Positions 50,649 through 59,558 of a DNA stretch of 64,000 nt are shown here, piece after piece. Positions within the stretch are counted from its first letter, which is position 1. Every line of letters starts with the position of its first letter. The translations under genes were made by a program, and so were the position numbers. Below the pieces are notes generated by a model. The model searched no databases, was not told the origin of the DNA, and worked only from the letters and a program-made list of their open reading frames with translations. The stretch comes from Prevotellaceae bacterium (GTDB lineage Bacteria > Bacteroidota > Bacteroidia > Bacteroidales > Bacteroidaceae), in contig JABZLB010000013.1 of assembly GCA_015256945.1 (NCBI GenBank), forward strand, positions 1-64,000, given 5' to 3'.

Positions 50649-51563
50649 TTAATGACTGCCCAGATACAGGAATATCATACCAATGAGAACTAATAGCAGG
50701 TCAACGGCCTTAGCCTTCAGGTTATGCTCGTGAAAGATAATGACACCAAAAAGGAAGCTTACAATAACACTCCCCCGACGAATCATGGACATCACTGAAA
50801 TCATTGCGCCAGTTTGACTGAGTGCGTAAAAGTAAACGAAGTCGGCAAGACTTAAGAAAATACTAATATTAAGGATGTACCAGTCCCAGCGAAAGGGAGA
50901 CTGTTGTCGGCGTGGCCACCATAATACCAGCAGCATAATGAGCATCCAGCCCATTTGATAGATGTTATACCATGACTGAACAGCCATGCGATTGAGCCCA
51001 ACACCGCCATTATCAGGGCTTGCCATAAGGTATTTGTCGTATAAACCACTTGCTGCACCAAGTAAGGCTGCAATGACAATAGCCCATATCCAGCGGTTAT
51101 GTCGGAAGTCGATACCCTCTTTTTTTCCTGACCTGCTTAATAAAAAAAAAGAACTTATAGCCAACAAAACACCTGCCCACTGATATAAATTTAGCCGTTC
51201 GCCATATACAACCATAGCTCCAAGCAAAACGAGTACAGGACGAGTAGCATTGATAGGGCCTACGATTGTCAGAGGAAGATGCTTCATTCCCATGTAACCG
51301 AAAAACCAACTTGAAAGTACAATAACGCTCTTTAGGAGAATATAGCGGTGCATTTCCCACCCGCCTGATGCTACATAAAACAGTGAACCGTCGAGGATAT
51401 TGGTTTCAGACGACAGGAAAATGAAAGGAAGAAAAATAAGAGAACAAAATACTGTATTCAAAAAAAGGACGGGAATAACTGCATTTTGCTGCAATGCCTT
51501 TTTCTTAAACGAATCGTAAAATCCAAGTAATGCAGCCGATAAGAAAGCTAATGTTAACCACAT
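50649..51563 (-). CDS. EamA/DMT-superfamily transporter
   Basis: The 304-residue membrane protein has about ten hydrophobic segments in two repeats. WFFGYMGMKHLPLTIVGPINATRPVLVLLGAM and DFVYFYALSQTGAMISVMSMIRRGSVIVSF (each read in parts) are the conserved segments facing the pore in the family. It is a paralogue of the preceding EamA gene but only distantly alike. The TruA fusion gene ends 111 bases upstream on the same strand. Confidence 0.88.
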   Translation of the reverse strand: MWLTLAFLSAALLGFYDSFKKKALQQNAVIPVLFLNTVFCSLIFLPFIFLSSETNILDGSLFYVASGGWEMHRYILLKSVIVLSSWFFGYMGMKHLPLTIVGPINATRPVLVLLGAMVVYGERLNLYQWAGVLLAISSFFLLSRSGKKEGIDFRHNRWIWAIVIAALLGAASGLYDKYLMASPDNGGVGLNRMAVQSWYNIYQMGWMLIMLLVLWWPRRQQSPFRWDWYILNISIFLSLADFVYFYALSQTGAMISVMSMIRRGSVIVSFLFGVIIFHEHNLKAKAVDLLLVLIGMIFLYLGSH

Positions 51564-51674
51564 GATAGTAACAGAATGACGGGAGTGTATTATAAAATTA
51601 TTGAAAGGTGCAACTGTTAGTTGGGTAAAGGGCAGATTATCCTGTCAATTTTAAGAATTGCAAACAACAGTAAT

Positions 51675-53219
51675 TTAGTATGTTATATCCCAAAGGAAAA
51701 GACCGTGTGCAGGCATTGATTCGCCCGAATCAGAACGAGAGCCGTAGTTTACGATGTTTTTGAAATCATCAAAACTAAGTTGTCCTCGCCCTACATTGAT
51801 AAGAGTACCTACAATTGCTCTCACCATATTACGAAGAAATCGGTTTGATGTAATCTCAAAATACCAACAGTCTTCATCTTGTTTTATCCATTGTGCTTTT
51901 GTAATATGGCATAACGTAGTTTTATTATCTGCCCCAGCCTTACAGAAAGCCTTAAAATCGGTCACTTCTAATAGATATGCAGCTGCTTCATTCATTGCGT
52001 TGAAATTAAGCGGATACGTCATTTCGACCGAATAATACCTACTGAAAGGTATCTTTCGAGTGTGGATAAAATAACGGTATGTGCGTGAATTTGCAGAGAA
52101 ACGGGCATGTAAATCGCTGTTAACTTCTTCAATATGGTTACAACAAATATCAGCAGGCAGTATACGATTAAGTCGGAAACAGGTTTGATTACAGTCAAGT
52201 TTTCCGATAAAATCAATATGGCAAACCATAGTTTTAGCATGTACGCCCGTATCGGTTCGCCCGGCACCAGTAACTTCTATGGGCTGGCGGAGAATGGTAG
52301 ATAAGCATTGTTGTAACCTCTCCTGAACAGACATGCCGTTGGGTTGTATCTGCCAGCCATGATAATTTGTGCCATCAAAGCTTATATGAACGAAATATCT
52401 TCGCGGCTCGGCTGTTGTAAAGCGAATGTAAGCACGGTCATCATACGAAACATTACCTTTCATAAGGCCTTTAGTTGCTTTGAACGACTGGATGTTAAAA
52501 GGATCGTTTTGTAATTGAAGTGCAAGTTTTTTTTCGCTCTTTTCTAATGTTGAACGAAGAAAAGGATAGCCGTCTGATGCCAAAACAATGTCGTGTTCAT
52601 GGCCGCTTAGCTTTATGATTTTTATCCCCTGCATGAAGATAGGAAAGCCATCAACAACAGCGTATGTCTTATTTTCGTTTTGCATACTTTTGAGAAGTTG
52701 GCTGATAATGGCTTCTCTGGCATAATCATGACAGATCGTATGTTCCTCAACCATATCCTGATACCGGGCTAACAGGGTTGGAAAAATGGAAGCACGCTTA
52801 TCTGATAATTCTGCTTCATAGGGCTTGGGGTTTTCATACAGCACCCCGTCTACCATACACTGGCAATCGCCAATCATCCATATTTCGTTGTTTGTCTTAC
52901 TGTATATAACGATGCTGGCGCACAGACGTGTTTCAGGGTGTGTAGCCTGGACAGAAGCATCATTGGGATAATGACGAAAAATTTCATGGGTAACCTCCTC
53001 GCAAAATTCTGAAAGGGTAATGTCAGGACGTGCATGTTGAATATAATTTGCAATAAGCATCATGCAGTATCGTCCGTTTTTCATGCCAGAATTTAACTGG
53101 ATTTTGGTTTTGCTTGTGCTGCCGTCAATGACTGCAATGAAGTTATCTGTGACAACAATTCCATCTTCACATGTTTCTTGTGTATGCTTACCCACAAGTT
53201 TTTGCTCAATAATTCTCAT
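51675..53219 (-). CDS. truA: PP2C-like phosphatase domain fused to TruA tRNA pseudouridine synthase
   Basis: The 514-residue protein joins two domains without a break. Residues 1-268 resemble a PP2C-type phosphatase: AVIDGSTS (Asp32-Gly33), MIGDCQ (117-118), VLASDGYP (Asp216) and YDDRAYI (Asp260-261), in PP2C order. Residues about 271-514 are a full TruA (RRYFVHISFDGTNYHGWQ, GAGRTDTGVHA with catalytic Asp323, and FLRNMVRAIVGTLI). TruA makes pseudouridines 38-40 in tRNA anticodon arms. TruA normally starts at the junction, but there is no Met there and the frame is open throughout. Whether the PP2C-like half is active is unknown. It follows ygiQ by 70 bases. Confidence 0.9.
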   Translation of the reverse strand: MRIIEQKLVGKHTQETCEDGIVVTDNFIAVIDGSTSKTKIQLNSGMKNGRYCMMLIANYIQHARPDITLSEFCEEVTHEIFRHYPNDASVQATHPETRLCASIVIYSKTNNEIWMIGDCQCMVDGVLYENPKPYEAELSDKRASIFPTLLARYQDMVEEHTICHDYAREAIISQLLKSMQNENKTYAVVDGFPIFMQGIKIIKLSGHEHDIVLASDGYPFLRSTLEKSEKKLALQLQNDPFNIQSFKATKGLMKGNVSYDDRAYIRFTTAEPRRYFVHISFDGTNYHGWQIQPNGMSVQERLQQCLSTILRQPIEVTGAGRTDTGVHAKTMVCHIDFIGKLDCNQTCFRLNRILPADICCNHIEEVNSDLHARFSANSRTYRYFIHTRKIPFSRYYSVEMTYPLNFNAMNEAAAYLLEVTDFKAFCKAGADNKTTLCHITKAQWIKQDEDCWYFEITSNRFLRNMVRAIVGTLINVGRGQLSFDDFKNIVNYGSRSDSGESMPAHGLFLWDITY

Positions 53220-53289
53220 ATTAAAATATATGGATATGCCCTTTCTTGTTACTATGAGTATATTACATAGAAAGGGAATCGGCTACCAT

Positions 53290-55257
53290 TTATCTTTTCT
53301 TTTTTCTCTGATGACGGGATGCGGTGGATTGAAAATTGGGATTATATGATTTACGTACCCTTTTATTCTGTCCTACATCTGGCGAACTTCCAACCGCTTT
53401 TGCATCATAATGAATGTGTCCGCGGAACGGGACGCCGTCATAAAGTTTTGCTATAAGATCAGTTCGCCCAATGTGTTTGAGTTCCCGTTCTATGTTTTTT
53501 CGCTCTTCAGGCTTGTACCAAAAGAAGAACATACGCTGGGCAAGCTTCTCCTTAGGCGTTTTAGCACAGAATACAGGCTCTAATGAATAAGGGTCATAAC
53601 CTGTATAAAAAGCAGTCGTACTAACAGTCATTGGGGTAGGGGTAAAGTCTTGTACCTGTTCAAGATGGAAATCAAGTTTTTTAGTTAAAACAGCAAGCTC
53701 TGCCATATCTTCCTCTTCACAGCCAGGATGACTACTGATAAAATAAGGTATGATTTGTTGTTTTAGTTCTTCTTCCTTATTGATCTTGTCAAATAGACTT
53801 TTGAAATCGTAGAAAAGTTTGAAAGAAGGTTTTCTCATAAACTTCAATACTCTGTCAGATGTATTTTCAGGAGCTACTTTTAATCGCCCGCTAACATGTT
53901 TGGAAATAAGCTCACGAGCGTATGTGACAGCATTGGCATTTGACTGTTCATCTTTGCTTTTGTGCAAGATAAGGTCATAGCGAACTCCGCTTCCTATGAA
54001 GCTTTTCTTAACTCCTGGTAAAGCATCGACGGCATGATAAATATCTAACAGTTTGGCATGATCGGTAATAAGGTTGGGACAAATTGCAGGATTAATACAT
54101 GACGGACGCTTACAATGCTCGCAGGCATTGATGTTGCGACCGTGCATTCCGTACATATTGGCAGAAGGTCCACCCAAATCTGAAATATACCCTTTGAAGT
54201 CGGGCATTTGTGTTATTTGCTTCGCCTCGCGTAAAATACTCTCTTTTGAACGGCAAACAACAAACTTTCCCTGATGAGCAGAGATTGTACAGAAGGCACA
54301 TCCACCAAAGCATCCACGGTGCATATTGATTGAGAATTTGATCATTTCATATGCAGGAATGGTCTTTCCCTTATATTTAGGATGTGGGAGTCTGGTGTAT
54401 GGTAAGTCGTATGCTGCGTCCAATTCTTCTGTTTTCAAAGGTGGAAACATCGGATTTTGAACGGCAAATAGATTCCCTACGGGTTGAATGATACGTTGAG
54501 CATGTATTCTATTTGATTCCTCTTCGATGTGTTTGAAGTTCTCTGCATGTGCTTTCTTGTTACGTACACATTCTTCAAACGAATGTAATACAATATCATC
54601 GTCTTTTATTCCTCCTGGTATCCTGTCTTTTCGCCTAAGAAATACAGTTTGAGGAATATCGTTGATTTCTTCGATTTTTCGTCCTTTCCCAAGCTCCTGA
54701 CATAATAACAGCGTGTTTTTTTCGCCCATACCATAGAGCAAAATATCGGCTCCACTATCACACAAAACAGGCTTCATGAGTTTGTTTTGCCAATAATCGT
54801 AATGGGTAAGACGTCGTAGAGAGGCTTCAATTCCACCCAAAGCTACGGGTACATCAGGATAAATCTCTTTTAAAATCTTTGTGTATACAACAGAAGGATA
54901 GTCAGGACGCATGTCGTGACGCGAGTCAGGACTGTAAGCATCGTCATGTCTCATGCGCCTGTTAGCGGTATAACGGTTTACCATGCTGTCCATATTGCCA
55001 GGCGATACTGCGAAGAAAAGCCGCGGTTTACCTAATTTTTTGAAATCGCGATAATCACCATGCCAGTCGGGTTGCGGCACAATTGCAACGCGGTATCCAT
55101 GCGATTCTAAGAAACGCCCAATGACGGCGGATCCGAAAGCTGGATGATCAACATAGGCGTCACCGGAAAAAAGGATAACATCTAATTGCTCCCAGCCACG
55201 GAGATTACATTCTTTTTTCGTAGTCGGAAGGAAATCAGTCAGTTGGTATTGCTGCAT
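53290..55257 (-). CDS. YgiQ-family radical SAM protein
   Basis: The 655-residue protein has an N-terminal B12-like/UPF0313 region (LSGDAYVDHPAFGSAVIGRFLE) and a radical SAM core with MHRGCFGGCAFCTISAHQG, the CxxxCxxC cluster motif. FGGPSANMYGMHG and FISSHPGCEEEDMAEL follow, typical of YgiQ. The role is not established; it is common in gut Bacteroidetes. A basic tail (SRHQRKKKR) ends the protein. The 108-residue gene ends 7 bases upstream, and truA follows 70 bases downstream, so they form one operon. Confidence 0.9.
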   Translation of the reverse strand: MQQYQLTDFLPTTKKECNLRGWEQLDVILFSGDAYVDHPAFGSAVIGRFLESHGYRVAIVPQPDWHGDYRDFKKLGKPRLFFAVSPGNMDSMVNRYTANRRMRHDDAYSPDSRHDMRPDYPSVVYTKILKEIYPDVPVALGGIEASLRRLTHYDYWQNKLMKPVLCDSGADILLYGMGEKNTLLLCQELGKGRKIEEINDIPQTVFLRRKDRIPGGIKDDDIVLHSFEECVRNKKAHAENFKHIEEESNRIHAQRIIQPVGNLFAVQNPMFPPLKTEELDAAYDLPYTRLPHPKYKGKTIPAYEMIKFSINMHRGCFGGCAFCTISAHQGKFVVCRSKESILREAKQITQMPDFKGYISDLGGPSANMYGMHGRNINACEHCKRPSCINPAICPNLITDHAKLLDIYHAVDALPGVKKSFIGSGVRYDLILHKSKDEQSNANAVTYARELISKHVSGRLKVAPENTSDRVLKFMRKPSFKLFYDFKSLFDKINKEEELKQQIIPYFISSHPGCEEEDMAELAVLTKKLDFHLEQVQDFTPTPMTVSTTAFYTGYDPYSLEPVFCAKTPKEKLAQRMFFFWYKPEERKNIERELKHIGRTDLIAKLYDGVPFRGHIHYDAKAVGSSPDVGQNKRVRKSYNPNFQSTASRHQRKKKR

Positions 55258-55264
55258 TTTTATG

Positions 55265-55591
55265 TTATTCCTCTTCTATATTATCGTCCTCTGCATTCTG
55301 TTGTTGCTTCTTCCAATCGATATAAAGAAGCAGAAGTTGATGAAGTCCGAATGCCTTCATATTGTTATTATAAATCACGTCAAGACAAAGATCGAGTAAC
55401 GCTTTGTCTTTTCCTTCTTCTGATTCAAGTAAAGAACGTATATTCAGTTTTAGCTTATCGAGCACAGTTTCATCAATAATGCCGTTGCTATCTACAAGGT
55501 TTCGGAGAAGCGCATACTTGTCTAATGTTTTAAGATGCTGCTCTGTTATTTCGATATTTCTTGTACCAGAATGATTAGTTTGTATTTTCAT
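55265..55591 (-). CDS. Conserved small hypothetical protein
   Basis: The 108-residue protein starts MKIQTNHSGTRNIEITEQHLK and is helix-rich and acidic at the end (EDDNIEEE). I do not recognise the family. It has no signal or membrane segment. It lies 7 bases before ygiQ and 31 bases after the large amidase-like gene, so it belongs to the same minus-strand transcript. Confidence 0.65.
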   Translation of the reverse strand: MKIQTNHSGTRNIEITEQHLKTLDKYALLRNLVDSNGIIDETVLDKLKLNIRSLLESEEGKDKALLDLCLDVIYNNNMKAFGLHQLLLLYIDWKKQQQNAEDDNIEEE

Positions 55592-55622
55592 TGTAGATAA
55601 AATTTAAGTATTTAAAATGATT

Positions 55623-58526
55623 TTATTTTAATAGATAGTTCAGAATACCTTGCATAATACGATTACGTATGCTATTATCGTTGATACATTCGAAAGGAAA
55701 TCCCATGACGAAAGTTTTGCTATCTGACGAACTGTTTGCAACAGCTGCAGAAGTTCCATTGCTGTATACCATTGCGCAGAAAGCATTATCAGTGGGAGTT
55801 AAAACATCTGTGTGCATTGCTGCATAGTGATCAGGATTAAGATGTCTGTAAAAGTCGAAATTTATTCCTAACCCGTTTATTCCTGCAATAGAATCTGTTT
55901 TTATTTGCTTAGAATAAGAAACGTGAAATGTTTTAGCAAGCCAGGCTGAGTCCTGGCTGCCTAACATATCTGACCCGATATAAGCACCGCTTACCAATAT
56001 TTTCCCTTTATTAAATAAATATGAAGATATTTTTTCTTGCATAGCAGAAGTGAAAGTCTTATAATATTTAACAGTATAAGGTGAATACTTCTCTAATCCA
56101 AGAATAAGATCTACCGCAGAATAATTCTCTAATTTAATTTTCCCGTTCTCAATAGCTTCTGAAGAACAGCTGACAACATTATATTGTTTTTCGGATATTA
56201 TTGCTGATGTATGGCTTTTAATATAATTGAAGTCATTGCCTGCGATGATTTTTCCTGCTAATTCATTCCCGCTATATCCTAATCCATTGGCCCCTTCTAT
56301 ACCTATTTTGTTTTTATCGAAGTTGATTTGTTGTCCGTTCCAACCTGCAGTTGGTCCATAGCTAACACCCATATCCGCATTAAGGTCGAAACCTTGTTGA
56401 GTATTGTTATCTATTATAGCAGGAGCTGATAACCTGTGGAAGCCATTAACAACAAGAATTGTTTGTGTTGCGATAGGGTTATAAAAGGCCGAAATAGTTT
56501 CTGTTGGAAAACTTTCTCCACCCTTATTTGCAGCAGAAACTTTAAAGTTATATTGTAAACCTGGTTGTAGATCAATTGTTGTTGATGTGCCTTTAATTTT
56601 TACTCCATTGTCAAAGCCTACATTTCCAATAGAAGTATAGAGAATATAATAAGATGGTTCAGCCGTTGGCTCTTGTCCATCAATTTGTTTGTTCCAGGAG
56701 ATTATGGCTTTATTTTTATTTAATTGCACAGAAATATTTGTAGGAGCAAGCGGTGAAATGATTGTGGGATTGCCGTGCATGTCATTAACATATCGAACAA
56801 TTGTCTTGTAAATAGAGCGTGCTAATGTAAAACGAAAGTTGGGATCTTGTCCTAAAATCATGTCTGGGAAGTTCTGATGTGACAAGGTTTCGAGGATGGC
56901 AGAAGGTATTTCGGGCACTCTTGTCTCCGAATAGTTTCTATCCCATAAATATCTTTTCGCCCAATTTTTATATTTGTAAGTGATGTCTCTTGTGACTCCA
57001 TTAAGGAGCATATCGGCAAAAAATTTTGAGCTTTGACGTGTTATCCCGGATGCTAAACGTCCATCATTGAAATCTGTTGTACAAATAGCCAATGATCCTA
57101 TCAGGCTTTTGGCATCCTTTGCGTATCCTGCATCACTATGAACCGCAAGAGAAAGTTCAAGAGGAACACCTTTTCCCTCCCTGTCAGGAACATATACAGA
57201 ACCTCCCGCCAGCCAGTTAGTCATTCTAGAACGCGCGTTAATGTCATCTGCATAATCGTCTGTACCATATTGCCTGCTGTAAACATTATAAGGCGCTCCT
57301 GCCCATTGAGCATAATAACGTGAACCTTCTATTGCACGGGGATAACCACTGAGCTGTCCTCCTCGTTCAATATTCCCCATACCTCCACCAAATCTTACAG
57401 CGTCTGCTGTAACCATTCCTTTCTTATGGCTTTGGTTAGTGAGCATTACACAATTGTCTGTACTACTTCCTGCATCAAAAGTAAAGGTACCTAAATAAAC
57501 CCATGTGCCACCGCCCATTTTTTGATTTACATAAAATTCAGTAGCCTGTCCTTGATGAAATACTGTATAATGAGCGTCGTCTATACTATTTGATAATGTT
57601 TGGTAGCTGACGTATACTGCATATTTACCAAACTTATTAAAGTAAGGTTGCCATTTTATAAAAGCTTTGCTTGTTTTTTTTGTCGTCTTTATTTGACGGG
57701 CTAATCCTGATTGAAATGGGTTTTCATTGTCAACATAATTACCTGCATGTGCAGCGAAGCCCGGCTGTATTGTATTCTGCCATGGCAATGATTCATAATG
57801 CTCTTGATAGCTGTTAGGTAAAGTATTAAGTCCACCATCAGGGTCAACAATATATTCTATTTCTTGCCAATCTCGCTCACGTGGTGTAAAAATATTGGCG
57901 CCAGCCTTCTCGAGCATGGGAATAAGAAAGGGTACTACTATGGTTTGTGTGAACAGGTCTTCTGTTGTTCCGAACAAAGCAGGCCTTTGCCAGGCCCACT
58001 CGTTTTTGTTGTTATTATAGTATCTTCCGTGCGAAGCCCATACGGCAATATGTCGTCCTTCCAGACCGTGTGTGTAATTTACCGGTCTGGATACATTTGT
58101 AACCCACGGGCGCCCTTCATAATTTATTTTCCCCCATAAGGCGTTACCTTCATTATTTCGTTTTATGTATCCTGGTATGTAATATTCTATGGGTAAACCA
58201 TTACATATAATTTTAAGTTCAAAATCCTTGAAATAATCAGGTAACCCCTTTTGGGTTCGCTTATAAATTTTATTTATTATATTGTCGTTAATTTCTTGTT
58301 GTGCAAAGCTCCCATCTATGGTGATTGTAATTTTTTGCCTGTTTTTATCTGTTGTTACTTTCTTTAAGTACGAGAAATGTGGTGTTGATGCTATATCGTT
58401 ATGTGAAGAATTAGAGAAGTAGGCCTTCACATCTCTTTCAATTAGAGATTGTATATTAGACGTCTGTGCATATGTATGAAGGGATATAACAATAAAAGAA
58501 AGAAACCAAATAAGTATTTTGTTCAT
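55623..58526 (-). CDS. Secreted amidase-like protein with golvesin-like and fibronectin III domains (often labelled xanthan lyase)
   Basis: The 967-residue protein has a signal peptide (ending HTYAQ). An N-terminal part (about 170-380) has HIAVWASHGRYYN and a golvesin-like segment with YAVYVSYQTL. The central part has SLAVHSDAGY and AILETLSHQNFPDM, His and Glu patterns like the Amidase_3 N-acetylmuramoyl-L-alanine amidases. A fibronectin III domain follows (about 600-695; PLAPTNISVQL), and a C-terminal unknown domain. It may cleave peptidoglycan stem peptides or act as an envelope hydrolase; activity is inferred. It precedes the 108-residue gene in the operon. Confidence 0.78.
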   Translation of the reverse strand: MNKILIWFLSFIVISLHTYAQTSNIQSLIERDVKAYFSNSSHNDIASTPHFSYLKKVTTDKNRQKITITIDGSFAQQEINDNIINKIYKRTQKGLPDYFKDFELKIICNGLPIEYYIPGYIKRNNEGNALWGKINYEGRPWVTNVSRPVNYTHGLEGRHIAVWASHGRYYNNNKNEWAWQRPALFGTTEDLFTQTIVVPFLIPMLEKAGANIFTPRERDWQEIEYIVDPDGGLNTLPNSYQEHYESLPWQNTIQPGFAAHAGNYVDNENPFQSGLARQIKTTKKTSKAFIKWQPYFNKFGKYAVYVSYQTLSNSIDDAHYTVFHQGQATEFYVNQKMGGGTWVYLGTFTFDAGSSTDNCVMLTNQSHKKGMVTADAVRFGGGMGNIERGGQLSGYPRAIEGSRYYAQWAGAPYNVYSRQYGTDDYADDINARSRMTNWLAGGSVYVPDREGKGVPLELSLAVHSDAGYAKDAKSLIGSLAICTTDFNDGRLASGITRQSSKFFADMLLNGVTRDITYKYKNWAKRYLWDRNYSETRVPEIPSAILETLSHQNFPDMILGQDPNFRFTLARSIYKTIVRYVNDMHGNPTIISPLAPTNISVQLNKNKAIISWNKQIDGQEPTAEPSYYILYTSIGNVGFDNGVKIKGTSTTIDLQPGLQYNFKVSAANKGGESFPTETISAFYNPIATQTILVVNGFHRLSAPAIIDNNTQQGFDLNADMGVSYGPTAGWNGQQINFDKNKIGIEGANGLGYSGNELAGKIIAGNDFNYIKSHTSAIISEKQYNVVSCSSEAIENGKIKLENYSAVDLILGLEKYSPYTVKYYKTFTSAMQEKISSYLFNKGKILVSGAYIGSDMLGSQDSAWLAKTFHVSYSKQIKTDSIAGINGLGINFDFYRHLNPDHYAAMHTDVLTPTDNAFCAMVYSNGTSAAVANSSSDSKTFVMGFPFECINDNSIRNRIMQGILNYLLK

Positions 58527-58532
58527 TTGCTA

Positions 58533-59084
58533 TCACTTACCAACTGTAAAATTTTCGGGATTTTTCCCCTTGAAATCTTTAAAATAGGTCTTAATTTCCT
58601 TCATTTCTGAGTCAATATTCCCTGTGGGAATAAAACTCTTCGTACACTGAATGAGCTTTCGTTCGTAATCTAAACCGTAAAGAAGAATTGGTATTTTTGC
58701 TTTCAATGCAATGTAATAGAATCCCTTTTTCCATTTTGCATTGGGCGAGCGTGTTCCCTCAGGCGTGATACATATCTTAAATGAGTTGCGAGCTTCTGCC
58801 TCATGTGCCATCGCATCTGTCATGCTGGTATGCTTAGATCTGTTTACAGGGATACCACCCATACGACTAAAAAGGGAACCTAATGGCCAGAAGAACCATT
58901 CTTTTTTCATTAAAAAGTTTATTTTCATACCTTGCGAACGCATATAAAGCTGCCCCAGTATAAAATCCCAATTACTTGTGTGAGGTGCTAAAGCTATGAC
59001 AAATTTATCGGGGTGTTCAACAGTCACATTCAGCTTCCATCCCAATTTTCTGAACAGGAGCCAATTACAAAATTGTCTAACCAT
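58533..59084 (-). CDS. PlsC-like 1-acylglycerol-3-phosphate acyltransferase family protein
   Basis: The 183-residue protein has the acyltransferase motifs APHTSNWDF (HxxxxD form; His and Asp present), GGIPVNRSKHTS and ITPEGTRSPNAKWKKGFYY. It is shorter than typical PlsC (about 240). It probably acylates a lysophospholipid or lipid at the inner membrane; whether it acts on LPS or ornithine lipid cannot be judged. It lies 6 bases from the amidase-like gene and 11 bases from the upstream small gene. Confidence 0.85.
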   Translation of the reverse strand: MVRQFCNWLLFRKLGWKLNVTVEHPDKFVIALAPHTSNWDFILGQLYMRSQGMKINFLMKKEWFFWPLGSLFSRMGGIPVNRSKHTSMTDAMAHEAEARNSFKICITPEGTRSPNAKWKKGFYYIALKAKIPILLYGLDYERKLIQCTKSFIPTGNIDSEMKEIKTYFKDFKGKNPENFTVGK

Positions 59085-59095
59085 GACTTAAATGC

Positions 59096-59368
59096 TTACC
59101 CTAATGTTTTTATTTGTTCTATAATTTCTAATACTTGTGTGTTGAATTCTTTAATAATTTCGCTATAATATTTCTGTGGACTCATGCCTGGCTCAGGATG
59201 AGAAATACGTTTAATATAGTCGTCACGTAATACGATAATTGAGGCAAGGGTCTGGTCAACTGCATCCTTATTTTTGTTGGATCCATATAATGAGGCAGCA
59301 ACAGTTTCTGCAAACAAGTCATTACATACATAATTTATTGCACGCTTTAAGTCTCTTTTCTTTGCCAT
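59096..59368 (-). CDS. Conserved 90-residue hypothetical protein, first gene of the operon
   Basis: The protein starts MAKKRDLKRAINYVCNDLFAE and has helical, mixed-charge sequence with VDQTLASIIVLRDDYIKRISHPEPGMSPQKYY. I do not recognise it. No signal or membrane segment. It heads a tightly spaced minus-strand run that continues through the acyltransferase and amidase-like genes. Confidence 0.7.
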   Translation of the reverse strand: MAKKRDLKRAINYVCNDLFAETVAASLYGSNKNKDAVDQTLASIIVLRDDYIKRISHPEPGMSPQKYYSEIIKEFNTQVLEIIEQIKTLG

Positions 59369-59558
59369 ATAAAAATATCTTTTAGTTAGAAAACACTGTT
59401 ACAGCTTCAAAGATAAATAAAAAAAAGGAATTGTAAAACGGAGGTGGCAAAAAATGTTTTAAAAATGGCTTTTCTTTGTTTTTCGTTTCTTCATTTCGCC
59501 TAAATCGCGTACTTTTGCACGAAAATATATATAGAACTAAACAGAAACAACAAGAAAC

